Translations under genes and position numbers: made by a program
In this document: piece by piece, positions 1 through 5,589 of the stretch
Position numbering within the stretch: the first letter of the stretch is position 1
Layout of the letters: the number at the start of each line of letters is the position of its first letter
Notes under the pieces: model-generated
What the model was told of the DNA's origin: nothing
The model's database searches: none
The model's input: only the letters and a program-made list of their open reading frames with translations
Source of the DNA: an uncultured Aquabacterium sp.
GTDB taxonomy: Bacteria; Pseudomonadota; Gammaproteobacteria; Burkholderiales; Burkholderiaceae_C
Length of the DNA: 5,655 nucleotides
NCBI GenBank assembly: GCA_937923225.1
Contig: CALAKR010000458.1
Span: 1 to 5,655 of the forward strand
Direction of reading: 5' to 3'

Positions 1-211
1 CTCCGTCGGCTCCGAGGCCTACAACCAGAAGCTGTCGGTGCGCCGCTCCGAAGCCGTCAAGTCCTACCTGACCGGCAAGGGCATCGAAGCCAACCGCGTC
101 TACACCGAAGGCAAGGGCGAACTGCAACCCGTGGCTGACAACAAGTCCGCTGACGGCCGCGCCAAGAACCGCCGCGTCGAAATCGAAGTGGTCGGCACCC
201 GCGCCAAGTAA
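1..211 (+). CDS. OmpA-family protein, C-terminal fragment (5' end outside window)
   Basis: The reading frame starts at base 2 and gives the last 69 residues before a TAA stop at 209-211. This is the second half of an OmpA-like (OmpA/MotB) domain, which binds peptidoglycan non-covalently in the periplasm and ties the outer membrane to the cell wall. The alpha-helix motif NxxLSxxR is visible at fragment residues 8-15 (N8, L11, S12, R15), followed by V19. The closing GRAKNRRVEIEV segment (residues 52-63) is also typical; its arginines belong to the conserved ligand-facing part. The protein ends four residues after VVGT, as many Burkholderiales OmpA proteins do. The N-terminal part (signal peptide and any beta-barrel or lipobox) lies upstream, so porin-like OmpA, Pal-like lipoprotein and OmpA-domain enzyme fusion cannot be told apart. 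A hairpin and an intrinsic terminator follow, so this gene ends its transcription unit. Confidence 0.92.
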   Translation, partial: SVGSEAYNQKLSVRRSEAVKSYLTGKGIEANRVYTEGKGELQPVADNKSADGRAKNRRVEIEVVGTRAK

Positions 212-230
212 GCTGCCTTCGCTGTTCTCT

Positions 231-250
231 GCAGGCCTGTTCGGGCCTGC
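231..250 (+). other. Perfect 7-bp hairpin downstream of the OmpA-family gene
   Basis: GCAGGCC (231-237) and GGCCTGC (244-250) are perfect inverted copies around the 6-base loop TGTTCG. The hairpin starts 19 bases after the stop codon and has no T-run, so it is not a terminator by itself. It could protect the 3' end of an abundant outer-membrane protein mRNA or assist the terminator at 270-293. The structure is visible in the sequence; the function is inference. Confidence 0.5.
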
Positions 251-269
251 CCGGAAAGCAAGCAACGAG

Positions 270-293
270 AACCCCGCCCCGGCGGGGTTTTTT
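270..293 (+). terminator. Intrinsic terminator of the OmpA-family gene
   Basis: AACCCCGCC (270-278) pairs with GGCGGGGTT (281-289) as a GC-rich stem with a tight loop, and six T bases run from 288 to 293. This is the classic A-tract/stem/T-tract layout of a Rho-independent terminator. It lies about 60 bases after the OmpA-family stop codon and separates that unit from the membrane-protein gene that starts at 440. Confidence 0.9.
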
Positions 294-361
294 CATGCCT
301 GGATGGCACCGAGCGGCCCCTGGGGTGCCACCTGTAACGGCACTTGTTGCTTTGTTTCTAG

Positions 362-439
362 GGGGTTAGCATTGAACGCTTCCCCGCTCCTGCGGGAGGA
401 TCGCGCTGTCTGCCATGCCTGCCAGACCTGCCGTTCACC
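362..439 (+). promoter_or_regulatory. Leader of the ceramidase-like gene with displaced SD and a 15-codon upstream ORF
   Basis: The frame of the downstream gene is closed by a TAG at 359-361 and has no ATG, GTG or TTG before 440. The start at 440 has no purine-rich sequence within 15 bases. The only Shine-Dalgarno-like string is GGGAGGA at 394-400, 39 bases before that start. It lies 14 bases before another ATG at 415, which opens a 15-codon reading frame in a different frame and ends at the TGA 460-462, inside the main gene. The geometry would allow translational coupling from the small frame, but the SD spacing is longer than ideal. I saw no convincing -35/-10 pair between 294 and 439. Treat this as a weak regulatory candidate only. 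Confidence 0.2.
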
Positions 440-1345
440 ATGCCCCAACCTCCCTCCATTGAACCTGCCCAGGTGTCTTCCGTGCTGTCACGGCGCTCCA
501 CCGTGGCGCTGGTGTTCGCGATGGCGCTGGCGGGGGCGGCCGGCCTGGTGGCCTGGGGGCCGGTGAGCCTGGTGCCGCACATGCACCAGTTCGCCGATCA
601 GCGCTCGCTGTGGGGCATGCCGTACAGCGTCAACGTGTGGTCGCACCTGCCGTTGCTGCCCATCGGGGTGTGGGGCCTGTGGCGGGTCAGCCGCCTGCCC
701 GGTGATGAGCCCTTGCGCTGGGTGTGGGGCTGGTTCTTCTGCTGCCAGATGCTGGCCACCGTGGGTGGCATGGTCTACCACTGGAAGCCCAGTGATGTTT
801 CCTTCATCTGGGATCAGGTGCCGCGCTCGGCGGCCTGCTCACTGTTCGCCGCGGCCTTCCTCGCCGAACGCATCGACCGTCGCTTCGGGCTGGGCCCGGC
901 CATCGCCACCGCGCTGATCGCCACCTTGCTCGGTGGCATCTGGTGGCTCTACAGCCTGCACGTGTGGGGCGTGGGTGATCTGCGCCCACTGATCTGGCTG
1001 GAGTTGAGCCCCATCGCGCTGGTGGCCACGGGCGCCTGGACCCTGCACGGCCACCTGCTCTCACGCCAGGACTGGATGCGGTCGCAACTCAGCTTCGTGG
1101 TGGCGCAGACGGTGGACTGGGCCGACCGGCCCTTCTTCGACTGGACGGGCCAGGTGATCAGTGGCCACTCCATGCGCCACCTGGCGCTGGCGGCCTGCGT
1201 GGGCTGGGTGGCCTGGCGGCTGGGATCGGGCAGTGCGCGGCGCGTGCCGCACAACCAGCCCTTGCCTGCGGGTGTGATCCTGGGTGAGCCGGTGGTGGCT
1301 CAGACCAGCGCCACATCCTTCCCGGACAGCCGCTTGGCCAGCTGA
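440..1345 (+). CDS. Ceramidase-like (CREST superfamily) integral membrane protein
   Basis: A 301-residue polytopic membrane protein. Hydrophobic segments lie at about 21-45, 68-84, 93-113, 128-144, 152-171, 183-200, 214-226 and 246-262, close to the seven-helix alkaline-ceramidase/CREST fold. The family pattern is visible in order: an NxxSxLP-type segment (65-71); YH at 113-114 with Asp125 exactly eleven residues after His114 (as in human ACER3, His81/Asp92); an ERI helix end (143-145); a GDLR turn (179-182); and the late SGHSMRHL block giving HxxxH at His243/His247. In the family His114, His243 and His247 would bind zinc. The residue four before the first His, Ser77 in ACER3, is Gly110 here, so ceramide hydrolysis cannot be assumed. 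Characterised family members cleave the amide bond of ceramides in membranes; the substrate here is unknown. The start at 440 is the only usable one, but it lacks a nearby SD. The last 46 bases overlap the convergent GMC gene, and the hydrophilic tail (263-301) appears variable. Confidence 0.8.
   Translation: MPQPPSIEPAQVSSVLSRRSTVALVFAMALAGAAGLVAWGPVSLVPHMHQFADQRSLWGMPYSVNVWSHLPLLPIGVWGLWRVSRLPGDEPLRWVWGWFFCCQMLATVGGMVYHWKPSDVSFIWDQVPRSAACSLFAAAFLAERIDRRFGLGPAIATALIATLLGGIWWLYSLHVWGVGDLRPLIWLELSPIALVATGAWTLHGHLLSRQDWMRSQLSFVVAQTVDWADRPFFDWTGQVISGHSMRHLALAACVGWVAWRLGSGSARRVPHNQPLPAGVILGEPVVAQTSATSFPDSRLAS
1300..1345. other. Tail-to-tail overlap of two convergent coding regions
   Basis: The + strand membrane-protein gene stops with TGA at 1343-1345, and the - strand GMC oxidoreductase gene stops with TGA at 1302-1300. 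They share 46 bp in antisense orientation, coding about 15 residues of each C-terminus. No T-rich terminator lies in or near the overlap for either strand. A small palindrome pair (TGGCCA at 1335-1340 and 1347-1352) could form a 6-bp stem around the + stop codon, but no T-run follows it. The two transcripts must therefore overlap unless they end by another mechanism. Confidence 0.8.
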
Positions 1346-2913
1346 GTGGCCAGGCGGTTGGTGGTGCCGTAGATCGACAACTGCGGATTGGCGCCCACGC
1401 TGGTCGGGAAGACCGAGCCATCGTGCACCGACAGATTGGACACATGCCAGTGCACGCCATCGGGCTGCACCACGCCGCGTTGCTCATCACCCGCCATGGC
1501 GCAGCCGCCCATCACGTGCGCGCTGCCGGCGCCCGTCAGGAAGGGGCGCATGTCGAACGCGTTGATGGCCTTCTGGGCTTCGGCCCAGCTGGTGTAGTAC
1601 TTGCCCTGCTGGTGGTAGGGCAGCACCTTCTGTGCGCCAGCCGCGAACTGGATCTCGGCCATGCTCAGCAGCGAGCGGCGGAAGCCGTCGAGCACATAGG
1701 GCGTGAGCTGGTAATGCAGCAGCGGCGAGCCGTCCACGTTCAGGAACACGCTGCCGCCTTCGGATTCCGGGTGGAAGCCGTCGCGCATCAGCGAGAGCAG
1801 CATCTGCGTGTGCGGGTAGTGCTTGAGCCGCTCGGCCAGGTCACCGGCGATGCCGCCCAGCAGTACGGCCACCAGGCCCGGGTGGATGGGCGCGGCCTCG
1901 ATCTTGTAGCCGATGGGGCCGTCCACCGGGCCGGTGTGCAGGAAGTGGTCGGAGTAGATGGACTGCGGCGCGCCCGTCCAGCCCTCGATCTTGTCGGCGT
2001 ACACGGCCGACGAGAAGGACACCGGGTGCAGGAAGGTGCGCTTGCCGATCAGGCCGTGCGGATCAGGCGTGTCGGAACGCTTGAGCAGGGCGGGCGAGTT
2101 GATGGCACCGCCCGAGACCACGTAGTGCTTGGCGGTGATGGTCAGGACCTTGTCCGACACCTTGTCGCCGTTCTGGCGGATGCCCACGCACTTGAGTTGC
2201 TGGACCTGGCCATCCTTGATGGTGAAGGATTCGGCGCGGGTCTGGTAGTACAGGCGCGCGCCGGCCGTGAGCGCGGCCGGGATGGTGGTGACCAGCATCG
2301 ACTGCTTGGCGTTGGTCGGGCAGCCCATGCCGCACGAACCGATGTTCCAGCAGCCCCGCACGTTGCGCGGGATCACGTGCGAGGGGATGTTCAGCTTGGT
2401 CGAGCCCGTGCGCAGCAACTCATTGTTCGGGTTGGGCGGCACCTCCCAGGCGGCCACGCCCAAACGCGTCTCGGCCTGCTGGAACCACGGGGCCATGGAC
2501 TCGACGGTGTAGTCCTTCAGGCCGAAGCGGTCCTGCCAGTACTTGAGGGTGTCGGGCGGCGTGCGGAAGGAGCTGGTCCAGTTGATGACGGTGGTGCCGC
2601 CCACGCAGCGGCCCTGCAGGATGGCGACGCTGTTGTCGACGTTGGCCCGTGCCGCGCTCTCTTGGTAGAGGCTGGTGTAGGCCTCGGTCTCTTTCTGGTT
2701 GAAGTCGCTGCTGGTCTTGAGCGGCCCTTCTTCCAGCAGGATGACATCGAGGCCGGCGCGGGTGAGCACTTCGGCCGTGATGCCGGCGCCGGCGCCGGTG
2801 CCGACGATCACGACATCGCAGCTCAGCTTCTCGGGCAGGCCTTGCTCACCATTGAAGATCTTCCAGCCATGCTGCTGCATGCCGTCGCGAAAAACATCGG
2901 GCTGTTTGCTCAT
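1300..2913 (-). CDS. GMC-family FAD-dependent oxidoreductase, probably the catalytic subunit of a membrane-associated dehydrogenase
   Basis: A 537-residue flavoprotein with the full glucose-methanol-choline layout. The Rossmann FAD loop is VGTGAGAG at 37-44, with acidic Glu61/Glu62 ending the second strand. The GMC signature GGTTVINW lies at 105-112. A cysteine-rich stretch (Cys188, Cys194, Cys198) leads into NAKQSM. The second FAD motif SGGAINSPALL is at 267-277. The C-terminal active site has His466 (SAHVMGG) and Asn509 (VGANPQ), matching the His/Asn pair of choline-oxidase-type enzymes. GMC enzymes oxidise alcohols; the GCPTNAK and SAH patterns resemble alcohol- and sterol-type members, but the substrate cannot be read. 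There is no signal peptide. The start at 2913 is chosen because its ATG overlaps the TGA of the upstream gene (ATGA) and leaves 30 residues before the Rossmann fold. Extending upstream would add 60 arginine-rich residues that lie on the neighbouring gene. Export together with the upstream Tat protein is inferred by analogy with FAD fructose and glucose dehydrogenases. Confidence 0.9.
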   Translation of the reverse strand: MSKQPDVFRDGMQQHGWKIFNGEQGLPEKLSCDVVIVGTGAGAGITAEVLTRAGLDVILLEEGPLKTSSDFNQKETEAYTSLYQESAARANVDNSVAILQGRCVGGTTVINWTSSFRTPPDTLKYWQDRFGLKDYTVESMAPWFQQAETRLGVAAWEVPPNPNNELLRTGSTKLNIPSHVIPRNVRGCWNIGSCGMGCPTNAKQSMLVTTIPAALTAGARLYYQTRAESFTIKDGQVQQLKCVGIRQNGDKVSDKVLTITAKHYVVSGGAINSPALLKRSDTPDPHGLIGKRTFLHPVSFSSAVYADKIEGWTGAPQSIYSDHFLHTGPVDGPIGYKIEAAPIHPGLVAVLLGGIAGDLAERLKHYPHTQMLLSLMRDGFHPESEGGSVFLNVDGSPLLHYQLTPYVLDGFRRSLLSMAEIQFAAGAQKVLPYHQQGKYYTSWAEAQKAINAFDMRPFLTGAGSAHVMGGCAMAGDEQRGVVQPDGVHWHVSNLSVHDGSVFPTSVGANPQLSIYGTTNRLATQLAKRLSGKDVALV

Positions 2914-3446
2914 ATCGCCATCGGGCCGGGGTAGCCCACATGAGACCAGTAGTCGGGGATCGTGAAGTAGGCCATGCACGTCAGGGCGCGCGCGGCCGCG
3001 TAGGAAATGTTGGGCACCAGGGAGTCGGATGACTGCAGTTCGCGCAAGGCCTGGATCACCTGCTCGTCGCTGGCATCGGCCCAGGAGGTCCACATGCCGG
3101 AGAGCATCCAGCGGGTGGGCGCGTTGGCCAGCAGGCCGGACAGCAGACTGATCTGATCACGCTTGGCCTTGGGCAGGCTGTTGATCAGCGCTTCCAGGTT
3201 GCCGAGGTAACGGGTCAGCATGGCCTCGCGCTCGGGCGTGCCCGCCGCGGGCAGCAGAGGGCCCAGCACGCCGCGGGCCACGGCCTTGAACACTTCGCGG
3301 CCGTGCGGCGTGAGGGCGCTGCCGTCGAAGCCTCGGCGAACCCAGATGCCGCCGCCGACGGCCGCACCGACGGCCACCACGGCCAGCGTTGTCTTGAGGA
3401 ACCAGCGCCGTTTGGGCGACGCGGGGGAGGGCTGGGCAGTACTCAT
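2910..3446 (-). CDS. Tat-signal small subunit partner of the GMC oxidoreductase (gluconate 2-dehydrogenase subunit 3-like)
   Basis: A 178-residue protein. The N-terminus carries a twin-arginine signal: KRRWFLK with Arg13/Arg14, then a hydrophobic stretch at about 19-35. This directs a folded protein to the Tat translocon; no clear signal-peptidase site stands out, so it may remain as a membrane anchor. The rest is helical, and the C-terminus reads YWSHVGYPGP (167-175 region). A YW-GYPGP ending is familiar from small subunits of GMC dehydrogenases such as the gluconate 2-dehydrogenase subunit 3 group. Its gene overlaps the GMC gene by ATGA, which implies coupled translation and a stoichiometric complex. 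The likely role is to chaperone or carry the signal-less flavoprotein out and hold it at the periplasmic face. The start at 3446 places the RR motif at the usual distance from the N-terminus; upstream in-frame codons give an unlikely N-terminus. No good SD precedes it. Confidence 0.82.
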   Translation of the reverse strand: MSTAQPSPASPKRRWFLKTTLAVVAVGAAVGGGIWVRRGFDGSALTPHGREVFKAVARGVLGPLLPAAGTPEREAMLTRYLGNLEALINSLPKAKRDQISLLSGLLANAPTRWMLSGMWTSWADASDEQVIQALRELQSSDSLVPNISYAAARALTCMAYFTIPDYWSHVGYPGPMAI

Positions 3447-3482
3447 GGGCTGGCCGTGACGTATTTGGGGGACTCCACGTAA

Positions 3483-3518
3483 GCGAGGGATCATAAAGGG
3501 AAACATTTGATTCCAGAT
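3483..3518 (-). promoter_or_regulatory. Candidate promoter of the Tat subunit/GMC operon
   Basis: On the - strand TATGAT (3495-3490) matches the sigma-70 -10 box at five of six positions. It would start a transcript near 3483, about 37 bases before the start codon at 3446. The -35 region at the proper spacing (around 3518-3513, ATCTGG) is poor, so an activator or another sigma factor would be needed. A start here would leave the in-frame upstream ATGs outside the mRNA, which agrees with the chosen start. This is weak evidence. Confidence 0.25.
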
Positions 3519-3612
3519 TGCCCTAAAGTACGGGAAGACCCCAGGAAGCCCCGCGTCTGAATGGCGCCTTAGGTGTGTGGAACTGTTGCAGAATGGCTGT
3601 AATTGTTTTGCG

Positions 3613-3635
3613 GACGCCCCCTGGGCGCTTTTTTT
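3613..3635 (+). terminator. Terminator-like hairpin in the fadD leader (possible attenuator or 5' hairpin)
   Basis: CGCCC (3615-3619) pairs with GGGCG (3623-3627) around a CCT loop; G3613 can also pair with C3628 if A3614 bulges out. Seven T bases follow at 3629-3635, and a second run of six T lies at 3638-3643. The T-run is on the + strand side, so it would stop transcripts heading into fadD, only about 15 bases before its ribosome binding site. No + strand gene precedes it in this region. It may be an attenuator, the end of a short leader RNA, or, if transcription starts at about 3610, a hairpin at the mRNA 5' end. The stem is short, so its strength is uncertain. Confidence 0.5.
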
Positions 3636-3650
3636 CGTTTTTTGAAGAAT

Positions 3651-3655
3651 GAGGA
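3651..3655 (+). promoter_or_regulatory. Ribosome binding site that decides the fadD start
   Basis: GAGGA at 3651-3655 stands 8 bases before the ATG at 3664, which is ideal spacing. The in-frame ATG at 3649 would have this SD inside its own coding region and no comparable SD in front, only GAAG at 3644-3647 directly before it. The start at 3664 also aligns with the N-terminus of known FadD proteins. Confidence 0.8.
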
Positions 3656-3663
3656 TGACAAGC

Positions 3664-5367
3664 ATGGCAAGCGCGAAGCCCTGGCTGGCCCACTACCAAC
3701 CCGGTGTGCCCGCCGAGATCGACCCGAGCATCTACAACTCGCTGGCCGATCTTCTGGATGAATCGTTCAAGAAGTTCGCGCGGCGTGATTCGGCGGCCTT
3801 CATGGGCGGCCGCTGGACGTTCGAGCAGTTCGACGAGGCCTCGAAGGTGATGGCCGCGTGGCTGCAGTCGAAGGGCCTGAAGCAGGGCGCCCGCGTGGCG
3901 CTGATGATGCCCAACGTGCCCCAGTACATGGTCGCGATCGCGGCCGTGCTGCGCGCCGGCTATGTGGTGGTCAACGTGAACCCGCTGTACACCCCGCGCG
4001 AGCTGGAGCACCAGCTCAAGGATTCGGGCGCCGAAGCCATCGTCATCCTGGAGAACTTCGCCGTCACGCTGCAGGAAGTGATCGACCGCACGCCGGTCAA
4101 GCACGTGGTGCTGGCCGCCATGGGCGACATGCTGCCCTGGGCCAAGGGCAAGCTGGTGAACTTCGTGGTGCGCCACGTCAAGAAGATGGTGCCCGAGTTC
4201 TCACTGCCCAACGGCAACGGCCGCCAGGTGATCCGCTTCAACGACATGATGGCCCAGGGCGCCAACGCCAAGTTCACGCGCCCCACGATCAAGCCCAGCG
4301 ATGTGGCCTTCCTGCAGTACACGGGCGGTACCACCGGCGTGTCCAAGGGCGCGACGCTGCTGCACAGCAACATCGTGGCCAACATCCTGCAGGTCGAGGC
4401 CTGGTTCAAGCCCGAACTGGACAAGAACGGCAACGAGCAGCTGGTGGGCGTGTGCGCACTGCCGCTGTACCACATCTTCGCGCTGACGGCCTGCTACATG
4501 GTGGGCGCGCGCATGGGCAGCCTGAACATCCTGATCGCCAACCCGCGTGACATCCCCGGCTTCATCAAGACGCTGCAGGGCTTCAAGGTGAACCAGTTCC
4601 CGGCCGTGAACACGCTGTACAACGGCCTGGTGAACCACCCTGATTTCAACAAGCTGGACTTCTCCGGCCTGCGCGTGTGCAACGGCGGCGGCATGGCTGT
4701 TCAGCAGGCCACGGCCGACAAGTGGAAGCAGGTCACGGGCTGCCCGATCGTGGAAGGCTACGGCCTGTCGGAGACATCGCCGGTGGCCACCATCAACCGC
4801 CTGGACAACACGGCGTTCAACGCAGCCATCGGCCTGCCGGTGCCTTCGACCGAGATCGCGATCCTGGACGATGCCGGCAATGAGCTGGCCATCGGCGAGG
4901 CTGGCGAGATCGCCATCCGTGGCCCGCAGGTGATGGCTGGCTACTGGAACCGCCCGGACGAGACCGCCAAGGTCATGACGGCCGACGGCTACTTCCGCAC
5001 CGGCGACGTGGGCGTGATGGACGCCACCGGCCTGTGCAAGATCGTGGACCGCAAGAAGGACATGATCCTGGTGTCGGGCTTCAACGTGTACCCCAACGAG
5101 GTGGAGCAGGTGGTGAACCTGCACCCGGGCGTGGTGGAGTGCGCCGCTGTGGGCGTGCCGGATGCGAAGTCGGGCGAGGCGGTGAAGCTGTACGTGGTCA
5201 AGAAGGACCCGACGCTGGCCGAGGAAGACCTGGCGCGCTTCTGCAAGGAGCAGCTGACGGGCTACAAGTGCCCGAAGTACATCGAGTTCCGCGACGATCT
5301 GCCCAAGACGAACGTGGGCAAGATTCTGCGGCGCGAGCTGCGGGATGAGCAGAAGAAGGCTGCTTGA
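3664..5367 (+). CDS. fadD: Long-chain fatty-acid--CoA ligase (acyl-CoA synthetase)
   Basis: A complete 567-residue enzyme; E. coli FadD has 561. It joins fatty acid, CoA and ATP into acyl-CoA with release of AMP and pyrophosphate, the entry step for beta-oxidation and lipid synthesis, working at the cytoplasmic face of the inner membrane. Motifs of the adenylate-forming superfamily lie in order: the P-loop YTGGTTGVSKG at 219-229, LPLYH at 266-270, GYGLSETSP at 365-373, DGYFRTGD at 441-448, and the fatty-acyl-CoA-synthetase block around DRKKDMILVSGFNVYPNE (462-479). The catalytic lysine Lys553 lies in PKTNVGK. The N-terminus (WLAHYQPGVPAEIDP) resembles that of E. coli FadD. The start at 3664 is set by the GAGGA ribosome binding site. 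The gene stands alone between the divergent GMC operon and its own terminator. Chain-length preference cannot be read from sequence; a medium-chain or aromatic-acid ligase is a less likely alternative. Confidence 0.93.
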   Translation: MASAKPWLAHYQPGVPAEIDPSIYNSLADLLDESFKKFARRDSAAFMGGRWTFEQFDEASKVMAAWLQSKGLKQGARVALMMPNVPQYMVAIAAVLRAGYVVVNVNPLYTPRELEHQLKDSGAEAIVILENFAVTLQEVIDRTPVKHVVLAAMGDMLPWAKGKLVNFVVRHVKKMVPEFSLPNGNGRQVIRFNDMMAQGANAKFTRPTIKPSDVAFLQYTGGTTGVSKGATLLHSNIVANILQVEAWFKPELDKNGNEQLVGVCALPLYHIFALTACYMVGARMGSLNILIANPRDIPGFIKTLQGFKVNQFPAVNTLYNGLVNHPDFNKLDFSGLRVCNGGGMAVQQATADKWKQVTGCPIVEGYGLSETSPVATINRLDNTAFNAAIGLPVPSTEIAILDDAGNELAIGEAGEIAIRGPQVMAGYWNRPDETAKVMTADGYFRTGDVGVMDATGLCKIVDRKKDMILVSGFNVYPNEVEQVVNLHPGVVECAAVGVPDAKSGEAVKLYVVKKDPTLAEEDLARFCKEQLTGYKCPKYIEFRDDLPKTNVGKILRRELRDEQKKAA

Positions 5368-5401
5368 TCGCTGTTCTGTAGCTGCTTGCTGATGGGGAAG
5401 G

Positions 5402-5427
5402 GCCGCTGTTTTTGCAGCGGCTTTTTT
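5402..5427 (+). terminator. Intrinsic terminator of fadD
   Basis: GCCGCTG (5402-5408) and CAGCGGC (5415-5421) form a perfect 7-bp stem around the loop TTTTTG, followed directly by six T (5422-5427). It lies 34 bases after the fadD stop codon and closes a monocistronic unit. Confidence 0.93.
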
Positions 5428-5521
5428 CTTGGTTCTTGTTCTTTGCCTGCTGGGGGTGGGGCGCTTTGTCGGGGCAGCGCGGGGCGCGGGATGTGGAGGT
5501 GGCCGGCCGGGCTTCAATGTT

Positions 5522-5548
5522 GGCGGTCACGCCTGCGGCGTGACTGCC
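5522..5548. repeat. Imperfect inverted repeat, 12-bp arms with 3-base loop
   Basis: GTCACGCC (5526-5533) and GGCGTGAC (5537-5544) are perfect inverted copies around TGC. The stem extends through one G-T pair (5525/5545) to GGC (5522-5524) with GCC (5546-5548). No T-run follows, so this is not a terminator. It is the strongest hairpin of the segment beyond fadD. Confidence 0.7.
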
Positions 5549-5589
5549 TTGCGATGCTCACGACGAGGTGGTGCAGCCCAACTCACTGC

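Larger units (their letters stand above)
3447..3663. other. Divergent intergenic control region between the GMC operon and fadD
   Basis: These 217 bases separate two divergently transcribed units and must hold the promoters of both, or a shared operator. The stretch is more AT-rich than its neighbours. It contains a - strand -10-like TATGAT (3495-3490), a + strand -10-like TGTAAT (3598-3603, without a good -35), two ACGTA copies 18 bp apart (3459-3463 and 3477-3481), and a terminator-like hairpin at 3613-3635. I saw no recognisable FadR or PsrA operator. No credible coding region lies here. Confidence 0.6.

Noticed and set aside
303..566. + strand frame of 87 codons near the start of the ceramidase-like gene
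   Set aside because: It is Cys/Pro/Arg/Trp-rich, has no SD or family pattern, and overlaps the better supported membrane-protein frame.
1423..2934. Open + strand frame of 503 codons through the GMC gene
   Set aside because: It is fully antisense to a flavoprotein with clear motifs, its product is rich in His, Val, Gly, Ala and Arg without any domain pattern, and long antisense frames are expected in DNA this GC-rich.
2914..3093. Longer N-terminus for the GMC enzyme starting at 3093
   Set aside because: The added 60 residues are an out-of-frame reading of the Tat-subunit gene, with no signal peptide or family match; the ATGA overlap at 2913 is the natural start.
3524..3550. FliA (sigma-28)-like box TAAAG at 3524-3528
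   Set aside because: No GCCGATAA-like -10 follows at the required distance, and the neighbouring genes have no link to motility.
3649..3663. fadD start at 3649
   Set aside because: The GAGGA ribosome binding site lies inside this extension and fits the ATG at 3664, which also matches the N-terminus of known FadD.
3447..3665. Longer N-terminus for the Tat subunit (in-frame ATGs at 3665, 3506 and 3494)
   Set aside because: These would put 16-73 unrelated residues before the RR motif, too far in for a normal Tat signal at the longest, and no SD supports them.
4201..5517. Open - strand frame of 438 codons across fadD and its terminator
   Set aside because: It is antisense to a complete acyl-CoA synthetase, its composition is low-complexity His/Val/Arg/Ala, and it would run through the fadD terminator region without a start signal.
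5198..5530. - strand frame of 110 codons beyond the fadD end
   Set aside because: It is Ser/Pro/Arg/Ala-rich without domain features, reads through the fadD terminator on the opposite strand, and overlaps conserved fadD sequence.
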